64,000 nucleotides of DNA from Streptomyces blattellae (GTDB taxonomy: Bacteria; Actinomycetota; Actinomycetes; Streptomycetales; Streptomycetaceae). Both the position numbers and the translations under genes were made by a program. This document shows positions 33,358 to 42,589 of this stretch, one piece after another. Every line of letters starts with the position of its first letter. Positions within the stretch are counted from its first letter, which is position 1. Location of the stretch: NCBI RefSeq assembly GCF_009709555.1, contig NZ_WJBG01000233.1, positions 56,983 through 120,982 on the forward strand, given 5' to 3'. A model generated the notes under the pieces. It was not told where the DNA came from, made no database searches, and worked only from the letters and a program-made list of their open reading frames with translations.

Positions 33358-34158
33358 CTACGCACGCTTGTAGACGGGCGGTCGCTTCTCCGCGAAGGCG
33401 CGGGCGCCTTCCTTGGCGTCGGCGGTGTCGAAGACGGGCCAGCCGCGCTTGAGTTCGGCGGCGAGCCCGTCGGCCTCGGTCATCCCGGCGGTCTCGTACA
33501 CCGACGCCTTGACGGCCTCGACGGCCAGCGGGCCGCAGGCGTTGATCTGTTCGGCGATCTCCAGGGCCTTGGTGAGGGCCGTGCCGTCCGGTACGACGTG
33601 CCCGATCAGGCCGATTCCGGCGGCTTCCCGGGCGCTGTATGGGCGGCCGGTGAGCAGCATCTCCAGCGCGTGTGTGCGCGGGATCTGGCGTTGCAGCCGG
33701 ACCGTCGAACCGCCGATCGGGAACAGTCCGCGTCTGACCTCGAAGAGCCCGAAGGCCGCCGACTCGCCCGCGACGCGGATGTCGGTGCCCTGGAGGATCT
33801 CGGTGCCGCCCGCGACGCAGTGGCCCTCGACGGCGGCGATCACCGGTTTGCGGGGGCGGTGGTGCCGCAGCATCGCCTTCCAGTGCAGGTCCGGGTCGGC
33901 CTTGAGCCGGTCCCGGTACTGCTGCCCCGCCATGCCTTGCCCGGCCAGGGCCTTGAGGTCCATACCCGCGCAGAACGCGCCGCCCGCGCCGGTCAGCACG
34001 ATCGAGCGGACCTCGTCGTCCTCGTCGGCCGCGATCCAGCCGTCGTACAGGCCGACGAGCATCGGCAGCGAGAGCGCGTTCTTGGCCTCGGGCCTGTTGA
34101 GCGTGAGCACCAGTGTGGCGCCTTCCCGCCGTACGGCGAGGTGTTCCGTCCCACCCAT
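33358..34158 (-). CDS. enoyl-CoA hydratase/isomerase (crotonase family)
   Basis: A 266-residue crotonase. The oxyanion hole is formed by LTGAGGAFCAGMDLKAL and by AVEGHCVAGGTEILQGTD, where Glu (GGTE) is in the position of one catalytic acid; the second region reads RRGLFPIGGSTVRL. The family hydrates enoyl-CoAs or isomerises/hydrolyses related thioesters. It is the first gene of the minus-strand operon, with a 213-bp gap to the DUF35 gene. Its promoter region is shared with the divergent FadD-type gene and contains the TCTGAC-N5-GTCAGA palindrome. ATG with GGGGAG upstream. Confidence 0.9.
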   Translation of the reverse strand: MGGTEHLAVRREGATLVLTLNRPEAKNALSLPMLVGLYDGWIAADEDDEVRSIVLTGAGGAFCAGMDLKALAGQGMAGQQYRDRLKADPDLHWKAMLRHHRPRKPVIAAVEGHCVAGGTEILQGTDIRVAGESAAFGLFEVRRGLFPIGGSTVRLQRQIPRTHALEMLLTGRPYSAREAAGIGLIGHVVPDGTALTKALEIAEQINACGPLAVEAVKASVYETAGMTEADGLAAELKRGWPVFDTADAKEGARAFAEKRPPVYKRA

Positions 34159-34223
34159 CGACCGTCTCCCCTCTGACAGAACGAGAACAGGTTGCAGGAG
34201 GCGAGGAAGCACTTCAAGAGTTT

Positions 34224-34240
34224 TCTGACAGCCAGTCAGA
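34224..34240. promoter_or_regulatory. 17-bp palindrome TCTGAC-N5-GTCAGA (copy 1)
   Basis: TCTGACAGCCAGTCAGA lies in the divergent region between the crotonase operon and the fadD-type gene, preceded by TTT and followed by TTTATT. The same 6-bp arms and spacing recur at 42590, also upstream of acyl-CoA genes. It is probably a TetR-type operator of a regulon. Confidence 0.75.
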
Positions 34241-34324
34241 TTTATTGTGCGCGGGCCCTTCACAGTTGTGGCGCCCTTTGCTCTGATGACCGGCAGCCGG
34301 TGGAGAGCGAGGTCAGGAGGAGCG

Positions 34325-35929
34325 GTGGAGTACAACCTTGCCGACCTGTTCGAGTCGGTCGTCGACGTGGTGCCGGACCGTGAGGCGCTGGTGTATCTCG
34401 ACCATCCGGGCACGGGGGCGGAGCGCAGGCTGACGTACCTGGAGCTGGACACGGCCGCCAATCGCATCGGGCACCATCTGCTCGACAGCGGGATACGCCC
34501 CGGCGAACACATCGGGCTCCATCTGTACAACGGCGTCGAGTACCTGCAGACGGTGCTCGGCTGCCTCAAGGCACGGATCGTGCCGGTCAACGTCAACTAC
34601 CGTTACGTGGAAGAGGAGTTGGTCTACCTCTACCGGGACGCCGACCTGGTGGCGCTGGTCTTCGACGCCGAGTTCGGCGACCGGGTGGCGGCGGCGCTGC
34701 CGCGGGCGGAGCGGGTGCGGCATCTGGTGCGGGTGGGAGCCGGGAAGACGCTCGGAGTGCCGTTCGGTGAGGCCGAGTCGGCCGGATCCCCGGAGCGCGG
34801 GTTTCCCAAGCGCTCGGGCGACGACCAGTTCATCATCTACACCGGCGGCACCACGGGGATGCCGAAGGGCGTGATGTGGCGTCAGGAGGACCTGTTCTTC
34901 TCGGGTCTCGGTGGCGGCGCACCGACCGGCGAGCCGGTCAAGAAGCCGGAGGAGCTGGCCGAGCGGGTCGCGGCGGGCGGGGACGGGATCACCTTCTTCC
35001 CCGCTCCCCCACTCATGCACGGCACGTCCACGCTGACGGCGTTCATCGGCTTCAACTTCGGGCAACGGGTCGTGCTGCACCGCAAGTTCGCGCCCGAGGA
35101 GGCGCTGCGCACCATCGAGCGGGAGAAGGTCACCAGCGTGTCGCTGGTCGGCGACGCGATGCTCCGGCCACTGATCGACGCCCTGAACGGCCCCATGAAG
35201 GGCACCGACTGCACGTCGCTGTTCAGTGTGTCGTCGTCGGGGGCGATCATGTCGGACACGGTGCGCCGGCAGTTCCAGGCGCTCGTTCCGAATGTGATGC
35301 TGCTGAACAACTTCGGCTCCTCCGAGTCCGGCTTCAACGGCACGGCGACGGAGGACTCCGGCCCCGAACGCGGCTTCCGTATCCGCGTCAACTCACGCAC
35401 CCAGGTGGTCGATCCCGCCACCCGTGAACCGGTCGCCGTCGGCGAGGTGGGCCGCGTCGCCCAGTGCGGCCACGTCCCGCTCGGCTACTACAACGACCCG
35501 GCGAAAACCGCCGAGACCTTCTTCGAGAAGGACGGCGAGCGATGGGTGCTGCTCGGCGACATGGCCACCGTCGACAAGGAGGGCGTCGTCACGGTCCTCG
35601 GCCGCGGCTCGCAGTGCATCAACACCGGCGGCGAGAAGGTGTACCCGGAGGAGGTCGAGCAGGCGCTCAAGTCCCATCCGGATGTGTACGACGCTCTGGT
35701 CGCCGGGGTGCCGGACCCCAAGTGGGGGCATCACGTGGCGGCGGTGGTGCAGGTGCGCGAGGGTGCGCGAGCGCCGTCCCTCGACGACATCCGGACACAC
35801 TGCCGTTCCCATCTCGCGGGCTACAAGATCCCTCGTCAGCTGGTGCTCACGGATGCGATCCGGCGGTCGCCGAGCGGCAAGGCGGACTACCGGTGGGCGC
35901 GGGAGGTGGCGGTGGCGGCGGACCGGTGA
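34325..35929 (+). CDS. acyl-CoA synthetase (FadD-type AMP ligase)
   Basis: A 534-residue ANL-superfamily ligase. Core motifs: the phosphate-binding loop FIIYTGGTTGMPKGVMW, A5-like LLNNFGSSESGF, the hinge/adenosine motif WVLLGDMATVDKEG with the A8 motif GRGSQCINTGGEKVYPEEVE, and the C-terminal catalytic Lys in RSPSGKADYRWA. It activates a carboxylic acid to its CoA thioester via acyl-AMP. The GTG start follows AGGAGG. It is divergent from the crotonase operon through a shared palindrome, so it probably supplies that pathway with its substrate. The N-terminus MEYNLADLFESVVDVVPDREAL is normal for steroid- or fatty-acid-type FadD proteins. Confidence 0.92.
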   Translation: MEYNLADLFESVVDVVPDREALVYLDHPGTGAERRLTYLELDTAANRIGHHLLDSGIRPGEHIGLHLYNGVEYLQTVLGCLKARIVPVNVNYRYVEEELVYLYRDADLVALVFDAEFGDRVAAALPRAERVRHLVRVGAGKTLGVPFGEAESAGSPERGFPKRSGDDQFIIYTGGTTGMPKGVMWRQEDLFFSGLGGGAPTGEPVKKPEELAERVAAGGDGITFFPAPPLMHGTSTLTAFIGFNFGQRVVLHRKFAPEEALRTIEREKVTSVSLVGDAMLRPLIDALNGPMKGTDCTSLFSVSSSGAIMSDTVRRQFQALVPNVMLLNNFGSSESGFNGTATEDSGPERGFRIRVNSRTQVVDPATREPVAVGEVGRVAQCGHVPLGYYNDPAKTAETFFEKDGERWVLLGDMATVDKEGVVTVLGRGSQCINTGGEKVYPEEVEQALKSHPDVYDALVAGVPDPKWGHHVAAVVQVREGARAPSLDDIRTHCRSHLAGYKIPRQLVLTDAIRRSPSGKADYRWAREVAVAADR

Positions 35930-36021
35930 CCCAGAGGGCGTCGGCGACGAGGACACGGTCCTCGTCGTACCGTCGCCCGCGACTAGAAGGTGCTGGGGGA
36001 TGGGCTCCTTCCACGACCGCT

Positions 36022-36855
36022 TCATGACGGCGTACGAGCCCCGGAACTCCGGCTGACGACGTCCTCGGCGTCGTCTTCGGCGTCGTCTTCGGCGTCGTCT
36101 TCGGCGTCGTCTTCGGCGTCGTCTTCGGCGTCGTCTTCGGCATCGAGGAACGCCTCGACCGCCGCGAGGAACTCTTCCGGTCGTGTCTCATGCACCAGAT
36201 GTCCCGCATCGATGGTCACGAGCCGGGCGTCGGGGATCAGTCCGGCGAGCATGGCGACCTGCTCCTGCGGGATCAGGCTGGTGGGGCCACCCCCAATGAG
36301 CAGCGTGGGCATGGTGATCCGCCCCATGTGGTCCCACCACACAGGATCAGGCGCGTTGCGCTGTGCGTCGGTGGCCCGCACCATGGCCCAGTCAAACGGC
36401 AGTTCCCCGTCGGGCCGTTCGGCGGGCGGTCGCGGCGGGTCGAGCGGGATCGGCGCGGGCACGTCCTCCAGGACAAGACGCCGTACGACGTCGGGTTCCG
36501 TCTGCGCGAGCAGGTAGGCCACGGCGCCGCCGAGCGAGTGGCCCACCACGTCGAGACGGCCGATTCCAAGCGCCGCCAGAAGACCACGTATGTCGTCGCG
36601 CATCGTCACGTACCCGTAGACGTCCGCTCCCGGCGCCGGCCGCGTACCCGGCCAGTCGCTGCGCCCGTGGCCCCGTAGATCCGGGGCATACACCCGGCGC
36701 GGACCGGCCGCGAGCCGCTCGGCGACCGGCGCCCAGTCCGCCCCGTCGGCGCCGCGGCAGTGCAGCAGCAGAACGGGAGGCGCCTGGTCGGGGCCCCAGA
36801 CTCGGTAGGCGAGGGTGATGCCGTTGGCTGTGACGGTACGCGGCTCGATGTCCAT
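36022..36855 (-). CDS. alpha/beta hydrolase with acidic repeat tail
   Basis: A 277-residue alpha/beta hydrolase. The oxyanion region is LLLHCRGADGADW, the nucleophile elbow DVVGHSLGGAVAYL, and catalytic Asp and His are likely in LPTLLIGGGPTSLIP and DAGHLVHETRPEEF. After the fold ends (VEAFLDAEDD) a tail of AEDD repeats follows, encoded by six 12-bp units, then a short C-terminus. The acidic tail is unusual in this family and probably disordered. Substrate is unknown. The ATG is 3 codons inside an alternative GTG start; neither has a strong ribosome site. It is divergent from the PaaK gene. Confidence 0.82.
   Translation of the reverse strand: MDIEPRTVTANGITLAYRVWGPDQAPPVLLLHCRGADGADWAPVAERLAAGPRRVYAPDLRGHGRSDWPGTRPAPGADVYGYVTMRDDIRGLLAALGIGRLDVVGHSLGGAVAYLLAQTEPDVVRRLVLEDVPAPIPLDPPRPPAERPDGELPFDWAMVRATDAQRNAPDPVWWDHMGRITMPTLLIGGGPTSLIPQEQVAMLAGLIPDARLVTIDAGHLVHETRPEEFLAAVEAFLDAEDDAEDDAEDDAEDDAEDDAEDDAEDVVSRSSGARTPS
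36070..36141. repeat. 12-bp tandem repeat, six exact copies
   Basis: GTCGTCTTCGGC is repeated six times with no mismatch and encodes (AEDD)6 in the alpha/beta hydrolase tail on the minus strand. The exact identity suggests recent expansion by slippage. Confidence 0.95.
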
Positions 36856-36954
36856 GCCGGGCACGCTAACCGGAGGAACATCGCCTTCGGGGAGAAATCG
36901 GCGGAGCAGCTCTTGCCTGAGGTCGGATCGGCTGGGTTACTGATCCCGAGTGGG

Positions 36955-36974
36955 GCGACCGAATGATCGGTCGC
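36955..36974. promoter_or_regulatory. operator-like palindrome upstream of paaK-type gene
   Basis: GCGACCG-AATGAT-CGGTCGC has perfect 7-bp arms and ends 34 bp before the ligase ATG. ACCG/CGGT arms are typical of TetR-family operators, including those of phenylacetate regulators (PaaR). No such regulator is in the window. Confidence 0.6.
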
Positions 36975-37008
36975 CTGGATTGATGCGGGTGATTGAGGGA
37001 GAGCGCGC

Positions 37009-38307
37009 ATGGCGGATGCGGCGGAGGATCTGCTGGACTCCGGGGAACGGCTCGACGCGGAGGCGCTGCGGGCACTGCAGCTGGAGCGGCTGCGCGCCGC
37101 GCTGCGGCATGCCTACGCCCATGTGCCCTTTTACCGGGAGTCCTTCGACAAGGCGGGCGTCCATCCGGACGACTGCAGGTCCCTCGCCGACCTGGCGCAC
37201 TTCCCCTTCACCACCAAGGCGGACCTGCGCGAGAACTACCCGTACGGGATGTTCGCCGTGCCCCGGGACCGTGTCCGCCGTATCCACGCCTCCAGCGGCA
37301 CCACCGGACGCCCCACAGTGGTCGGCTACACGGACAACGACCTCTCCCTGTGGTCCGACCTGGTGGCCCGGTCGATCCGGGCGGCGGGCGGGCGGCCCGG
37401 CGACATCGCACATGTGGCGTACGGCTACGGGCTGTTCACCGGTGGGCTCGGCGCCCACTATGGCGCCGAACGGCTCGGCTGTACGGTCATCCCCGCGTCC
37501 GGCGGCATGACGGCCCGCCAGGTCCAGCTGATCCAGGACCTCAGGCCCGGGATCATCATGGTGACGCCGTCGTACATGCTCACGATCCTCGACGAGTTCG
37601 AGCGGCAGGGCGTCGATCCGCGCGGCACCTCCCTGCGCGTGGGCATCTTCGGTGCCGAGCCCTGGACCGAGCAGATGCGCCAGGAGATCGAGGAGCGGTT
37701 CGCGATCGACGCGGTCGACATATACGGACTGTCCGAGGTGATCGGGCCGGGCGTGGCACAGGAGTGCGTGGAGACGAAGGACGGCTTGCATATCTGGGAG
37801 GACCACTTCTTCCCCGAGGTGGTGGATCCGGTCACCGGTGAGGTAATGCCGGAGGGCGCGCAAGGCGAGCTCGTCTTCACCTCGCTCACCAAGGAGGCCA
37901 TGCCCGTCGTCCGGTACCGGACCCGGGATCTGACCCGGCTGCTGCCGGGAACCGCCCGGGTCTTCCGGCGGATGGAGAAGATCACGGGCCGCAGTGACGA
38001 CATGGTGATCCTGCGCGGCGTCAATCTCTTCCCGACGCAGATCGAGGAGATCGTGCTCCGCACACCGGGCGTGGCGCCCCATTTCCAGCTCCGGCTCACC
38101 CGCGACGGCCGCCTCGACGTCCTCACCGTGCGCGCGGAGGCCCGCGCCGACGCCTCCCCCGATACCCGGGAGGCCGCCGCGCAGGCCATCGCGGCGGCCG
38201 TCAAGGACGGCATCGGCGTGTCGGTCGCCGTCGAGATCGTGGACCCGGAGTCGCTGGAGCGGTCCGTGGGCAAGATCAGGCGGATCGTGGACCTGCGCGA
38301 CGGCTAG
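37009..38307 (+). CDS. paaK: phenylacetate-CoA ligase-type AMP ligase
   Basis: A 432-residue ligase of the PaaK family. Motifs: N-terminal LRHAYAHVPFYRESFDKAG, FPFTTKADLRENYPYGMF, phosphate loop IHASSGTTGRPTVVGYT, AVDIYGLSEVIGPGVAQEC, and C-terminal RSDDMVILRGVNLFPTQIEE with the terminal SVGKIRRIVDLRD. It converts phenylacetate or a related aromatic acid to its CoA ester. No paaABCDE oxygenase genes are in the window, so it may serve an unrelated aromatic acid. A palindromic operator-like site precedes it. The gene converges with a damaged ligase and overlaps its end by 4 bp. Confidence 0.88.
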   Translation: MADAAEDLLDSGERLDAEALRALQLERLRAALRHAYAHVPFYRESFDKAGVHPDDCRSLADLAHFPFTTKADLRENYPYGMFAVPRDRVRRIHASSGTTGRPTVVGYTDNDLSLWSDLVARSIRAAGGRPGDIAHVAYGYGLFTGGLGAHYGAERLGCTVIPASGGMTARQVQLIQDLRPGIIMVTPSYMLTILDEFERQGVDPRGTSLRVGIFGAEPWTEQMRQEIEERFAIDAVDIYGLSEVIGPGVAQECVETKDGLHIWEDHFFPEVVDPVTGEVMPEGAQGELVFTSLTKEAMPVVRYRTRDLTRLLPGTARVFRRMEKITGRSDDMVILRGVNLFPTQIEEIVLRTPGVAPHFQLRLTRDGRLDVLTVRAEARADASPDTREAAAQAIAAAVKDGIGVSVAVEIVDPESLERSVGKIRRIVDLRDG

Positions 38308-39730
38308 GGCAAACGGTCCCTCAGCTCCCGTTTCAGGGTCTTCCCGCTCGCGTTGCATGGCAGCTCGTCCACGAACAGCACCCGCTTGGGGGCTTTGAAG
38401 CGGGCGAGCCTGGCTCGGGCGTGCGCGATCAGATCCTCCTCCGTGACCTCACCTCGGCGACGGCCTCGTGGGTGGACGGCGCGTCCTCGACCTGGCGTGA
38501 AGCGATCAGCACGCCACCGGAGTCGATGACGTCCTTCACCCGGTCGACGATGGTGAAGTAGCCGTGCGCGTCCCGCACGGCGAGGTCGCCGGAGTGGAAC
38601 CAGCCGTCGCGGAAGGCGTCAGCGGTCTCCTCGGGCTTGTCCCAGTAGCCTTCGCACAACTGCGGGGAGCGGTAGACGATTTCGCCCGGTGTCCCGTCGG
38701 GGACATCCTGGCCGGCCTCGTCGACCACGCGGGCGTCGACGAACAGTACGGGGCGACCGCAGGAGTCCAGCCGGCCCTTGTGTTCGTCGGGTCCGAGGAC
38801 GGTGGCCAGGGCGCCGATCTCGCTCTGGCCGAAGCAGTTGTAGAACGCCGGCTTCGGCAGCCGCTCGCGCAGCCGTTCCAGCACCGGCCCCGGCATGACC
38901 GACGCCCCGTAGTACGCCTTCCGCAGCGCGCCGAGGTCGCGTCGGTCGAAGTCCGGGCGGTCGGCGAGGCCGGTCCACACGGTGGGCGGCGCGAAGAGGC
39001 TGTCCGTGCGGCCCGCTTCGATCAGGTCGAACAGCCGGTCGCCGTCGGGCGCGTCGAGGATGATGTTCGTCGCCCCGACCGCGAGGTACGGCAGCAGGAA
39101 CACATGCATCTGCGCCGAGTGGTGGAGCGGCAGTGCGTGCACCGGGCGGTCGCCCGCGCTGAGGTCGAGGGCGGCGATCGCGCTGAGGTACGCGTGCACC
39201 AGCGCCCGGTGCGTCATCATCGCGCCCTTGGGCGGGGCCGTGGTGCCGGACGTGTAGAGCAGCTGCACCAGGTCCTCGGAGCGCGGCTCCGGGCCGTCGT
39301 ACGCGGGCGCCTGTGCCAGCCGCCCCAGCAGCGAATCGTCGGCGTCGAGCAGGGGCACCGTGCGGACGTCGTCCGGGAGCCGGTGGGACAGGGCGGGATC
39401 GGAGAGGACCAGCGTGCTGCCGGACTGGCCGACGATGTACGCGAGGTCGTCGCCGGTCAGGTTCTGGTCGACCGGTACGTGCACCAGGCCGGCGCGGGCG
39501 CAGGCCAGGAAGCCGATGAGGTAGGCGTCGGAGTTGTGGCCGTAGGCGCCGACCCGGTCGCCGGGAGCGAGGCCCTGGTCGAGCAGGACGCTCGCGGCCC
39601 GTGAGACGGCCTCGTCGAGTTCCTCGTACGTCCAGGATCGGTCGCCGTGGTCGACCGCGACGCGCGCCGGAGTGCGCCGGGCGCTGCGCCGCAGGACCCC
39701 GTCGACCGTACTGCCGTGTCCAGGCGTCAT
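38304..39730 (-). pseudogene. acyl-CoA synthetase disrupted by an internal deletion
   Basis: The first 433 codons (MTPGHGSTVDGVLRRSARRT...) form a normal ANL ligase up to the A8 hinge region: LLYTSGTTAPPKGAMM, FYNCFGQSEIGALA, GWFHSGDLAVRDAHGYFTI, DSGGVLIASRQVEDA. After STHEAVAEV the frame reads RSRRRI and stops (38429). The missing C-terminal domain continues in another frame: VTEEDLIAHARARLARFKAP, then DELPCNASGKTLKREL with the catalytic Lys, ending in TAG at 38304. About 25 codons that normally link these parts (VIGVPDxxWGE region) are absent, and the joint is out of frame. It is therefore an out-of-frame deletion that most likely kills activity. Confidence 0.75.
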
Positions 39731-39830
39731 GACACTTGATCCTGGTTGTGCCGCTGAACGAGGTCAAGGCGCATACCCGTTGGTACGCTCCTCTGGCCCT
39801 CCCCCCTCAATGACATCGGCACGCCGTCCC

Positions 39831-39860
39831 ACATGGCGCGGACCCACATGGCGCGGACCC
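39831..39860. repeat. 15-bp direct repeat upstream of the damaged ligase gene
   Basis: ACATGGCGCGGACCC is repeated twice in tandem, with a partial third copy (ACACATCGCG). It is in the 166-bp gap between two minus-strand ligase genes and has no coding role. Confidence 0.8.
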
Positions 39861-39896
39861 ACACATCGCGTCACGCGCGTGTGTGTGCATGTCCGC

Positions 39897-41438
39897 TCAC
39901 ACCGGCCGCGTTCGCCCCTCCCAGTACGGATCCCGCAACCTCCGCTTGTACAGCTTCCCGTTCGGATCCCGCGGCATCTCCGGGATGAAGTCCACGCTCT
40001 TGGGCCGCTTGTAGCCGGCGAGTTGCTCGGCGCAGTGGTCGAGGATCGCGGTCGCGAGGACGGGGCCTGGTTCGTGGCCGGGGGCCGGCTCGATTACGGC
40101 CTTGACCTCCTCTCCCCAGTCGTCGTGCGGGATGCCGAAGGCGGCGGCGTCGGCGACGGCCGGGTGGGCGAGCAGGGCGGACTCGATCTCGGCGGGGTAG
40201 ATGTTGACCCCGCCCGAGATGATCATGTCGATCTTGCGGTCGCGGAGGAAGAGATAGCCGTCCTCGTCGAGGAGGCCGAGGTCGCCGACGGTGAAGAAGT
40301 CGCCGATGCGGTTCCTGCGGGTCTTGGTCTCGTCCTTGTGGTAGGCGAAGCCGCCCGTGGTCATCTTCATGTAGACGGTGCCGAGTTCGCCGGGCGGCAG
40401 CCGGGTACCGTCGTCGTCGAAGATCGCGAGTTCGCTGATGGGCCAGGCCTTGCCGACCGTGCCGGGCTTCTTGAGCCAGTCCTCGGCGGTCGCGAAGGCG
40501 CCGCCCCCCTCGCTGGCGGCGTAGTACTCCTCGACACAGTCGCCCCACCAGTCGATCATGGCCCGCTTGACGTGGTCGGGGCAGGGGGCGGCGCCGTGAA
40601 TGGCGTGCCGCATGGACGACACGTCGTACGACCGCCTGGTGTGGTCCGGCAGGGCGAGCAGCCGGTGGAACTGCGTCGGGACCATGTGAGTGTGCGTGCA
40701 CCGGTGGGTGTCGATCAGGCGGAGCATCTCCTCGGGCGTCCACTTGTCCATCAGGACGAGGCGGTGGCCGATGTGCAGGGAGGCGCCCGCGAACTGGAGT
40801 ACGGCGGTGTGGTAGAGCGGTGAGCAGACGAGGTGGACGTTGTCGTCGAAGGGCTGGATGCCGAAGATGCCGAGGAAGCCGCCGAGGTAGGACTCTTCCG
40901 GGAGTCTGCCGGGCAGGGGGCGGCGGATGCCGCGGGGGCGGCCGGTGGTGCCCGAGGTGTAGTTCATGACCCAGCCGAGGGTGCGGTCCGAGGGCGCGGA
41001 CTCCGGTTGCCCGTCGAGGAGTTCGGCGTACGGCCGGAAGCCCTCGACCGTGCCGACGGCGTACCGGTGGGAGGGCGCGAGGCTCGCTTCGTCGGCGGCC
41101 TGGCGGGCGGGGCCGGCGAACCGTTCATGGGCGAGGAGCACCTTGGCGCCGGAGTCGGCGGCGATCCAGGCGATCTCGGGCGCGACGAAGTGGTGGTTGA
41201 TGGGCACGAGGTAGAACCCCGCCTGGGTGGCGGCCAGATACGCGGCGAAGAACTCGGGCCCGTTGGGCAGGACGACCGCGAAGGCGTCGCCACGTTCCAG
41301 TCCGGCCGCGCGCAGGCCGTGGACGAGCTGGTTGGCGGCGGAGTGCAGGCGGCCCGCGGTCCATGGTTCGCCGTCGGGGGCGATGAGAACCGTACGGCCT
41401 GGGTCTTCGGCGGCCTGGGCCCAGAATCCGGTGGTCAC
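39897..41438 (-). CDS. acyl-CoA synthetase (AMP-forming)
   Basis: A 513-residue ANL-type ligase (MTTGFWAQAAEDPGRTVLIAP...). Core motifs: VMNYTSGTTGRPRGIRR, EEYYAASEGGGAF, FFTVGDLGLLDEDGYLFLRD, DMIISGGVNIYPAEIES and the C-terminal catalytic Lys in MPRDPNGKLYKRRLRDPYWE. All elements for adenylation and CoA transfer are present. The start GTG shares four bases (GTGA) with the stop of the upstream monooxygenase gene, a coupled pair, and AAGGAG lies upstream. By regulon logic it acts in the same pathway as the crotonase operon. Confidence 0.92.
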   Translation of the reverse strand: MTTGFWAQAAEDPGRTVLIAPDGEPWTAGRLHSAANQLVHGLRAAGLERGDAFAVVLPNGPEFFAAYLAATQAGFYLVPINHHFVAPEIAWIAADSGAKVLLAHERFAGPARQAADEASLAPSHRYAVGTVEGFRPYAELLDGQPESAPSDRTLGWVMNYTSGTTGRPRGIRRPLPGRLPEESYLGGFLGIFGIQPFDDNVHLVCSPLYHTAVLQFAGASLHIGHRLVLMDKWTPEEMLRLIDTHRCTHTHMVPTQFHRLLALPDHTRRSYDVSSMRHAIHGAAPCPDHVKRAMIDWWGDCVEEYYAASEGGGAFATAEDWLKKPGTVGKAWPISELAIFDDDGTRLPPGELGTVYMKMTTGGFAYHKDETKTRRNRIGDFFTVGDLGLLDEDGYLFLRDRKIDMIISGGVNIYPAEIESALLAHPAVADAAAFGIPHDDWGEEVKAVIEPAPGHEPGPVLATAILDHCAEQLAGYKRPKSVDFIPEMPRDPNGKLYKRRLRDPYWEGRTRPV

Positions 41439-42547
41439 GACTGTCCGCTCCTTCCGGCGATGTGGTTGATGCGGTCGACGGCCCGCTCGAAGCCACGGGT
41501 CAGGTCGTCGAAGACGGCCTGGACGCTGCGTTCGCTGGTCATCCGGCCGACGATCTGCCCGACGGGCGTGCCCAGCAGCGGTTCGACCTCGTACTTCTGG
41601 ATGCGTGAGACGGCCTCGGCGACGAGCAGCCCCTGCAACGGCATGGGCAGGGTGCCGGGCCCGTCCGGGTCGTCCCAGGCGTCGGTCCAGTCGGTACGCA
41701 ACTGGCGCGCGGGCTTCCCGGTCAGGGCGCGGGAGCGGACGGTGTCGCCGGAGCCGGCGGCAAGCAGTTTGCGGGTGAGGGCGGACGAGTGGAGGTCGGC
41801 CTCTGTGGTGGTCAGCCATATGGAGCCCAGCCACACACCCTGGGCCCCGAGCGCCAGCGCGGCCGCCACCTGCTGTCCGCTGCCGATGCCGCCCGCGGCC
41901 AGCACCGGCAGTGGGTCGACGGCCTCGACCACCTCGGGTGTGAGCACCATGGAGGCGATCTCGCCGGTGTGGCCGCCCGCCTCGTAGCCCTGTGCCACGA
42001 CGATGTCGATGCCCGCCTCCTGATGCTTGCGGGCGTGCCGGGCGCTGCCCGCGAGCGCGGCGACGAGGACGTCCCGGCCGTGGGCGCGGGCCACCACGTC
42101 GGCGGGCGGCGAGCCGAGGGCGTTGGCGAGCAGCTTGATCGGGTAGTCGAAGGCGACGTCGAGCTGGGTCCGGGCGACCTGCTCCATCCACCCGGTGATG
42201 CGCCAGCCGGACGCCTCACCCTCGGCCAGCTCCGGCACCCCGTACTTGGCGAGGGTGTCCTGCACGAACTGCCGGTGCGTGGCGGGGATCATCGACTCGA
42301 CGTCGGCCTCGGTGACGCCCTCGACCTTCTTGGCGGGCATGACGACGTCGAGACCGTACGGCGCACCCTCGACGTGCGCCTCGACCCAGTCGAGATCGCG
42401 TTTGAGGTCGTCGGGGGCCGTGTAGCGGACCGCGCCGAGCACCCCGAAGCCGCCGGCCCGGCTGATGGCCGCGGCGACGGCGGGGAACGGCGTGAAGCCG
42501 AAGACGGCGTGCTCGACTCCCAGTTTCTTGCTCAGCTCCGTCTGCAT
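41435..42547 (-). CDS. nitronate monooxygenase-type flavoenzyme (NPD family)
   Basis: A 370-residue FMN-dependent TIM-barrel protein. N-terminus LGVEHAVFGFTPFPAVAAAIS and GGFGVLGAVRYTAPDDL, the FMN phosphate motif LAAGGIGSGQQVAAALALGA and the catalytic His region AQGYEAGGHTGEIASMVL are characteristic. Relatives oxidise propionate-3-nitronate, and close homologues in acyl-CoA clusters are often enoyl-CoA-reductase-like or of unknown substrate. It begins 42 bp downstream of the second palindrome and is coupled to the acyl-CoA synthetase gene, so it probably belongs to that acid's catabolism. Confidence 0.85.
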   Translation of the reverse strand: MQTELSKKLGVEHAVFGFTPFPAVAAAISRAGGFGVLGAVRYTAPDDLKRDLDWVEAHVEGAPYGLDVVMPAKKVEGVTEADVESMIPATHRQFVQDTLAKYGVPELAEGEASGWRITGWMEQVARTQLDVAFDYPIKLLANALGSPPADVVARAHGRDVLVAALAGSARHARKHQEAGIDIVVAQGYEAGGHTGEIASMVLTPEVVEAVDPLPVLAAGGIGSGQQVAAALALGAQGVWLGSIWLTTTEADLHSSALTRKLLAAGSGDTVRSRALTGKPARQLRTDWTDAWDDPDGPGTLPMPLQGLLVAEAVSRIQKYEVEPLLGTPVGQIVGRMTSERSVQAVFDDLTRGFERAVDRINHIAGRSGQS

Positions 42548-42589
42548 GGGCGCAGGATGCCGCAGTCCTCCGGACGACGGAAGGCTTTT

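Noticed and set aside
36058..36145. A CRISPR-like array
   Set aside because: Units are 12 bp, contiguous, without spacers and in frame with the hydrolase gene.
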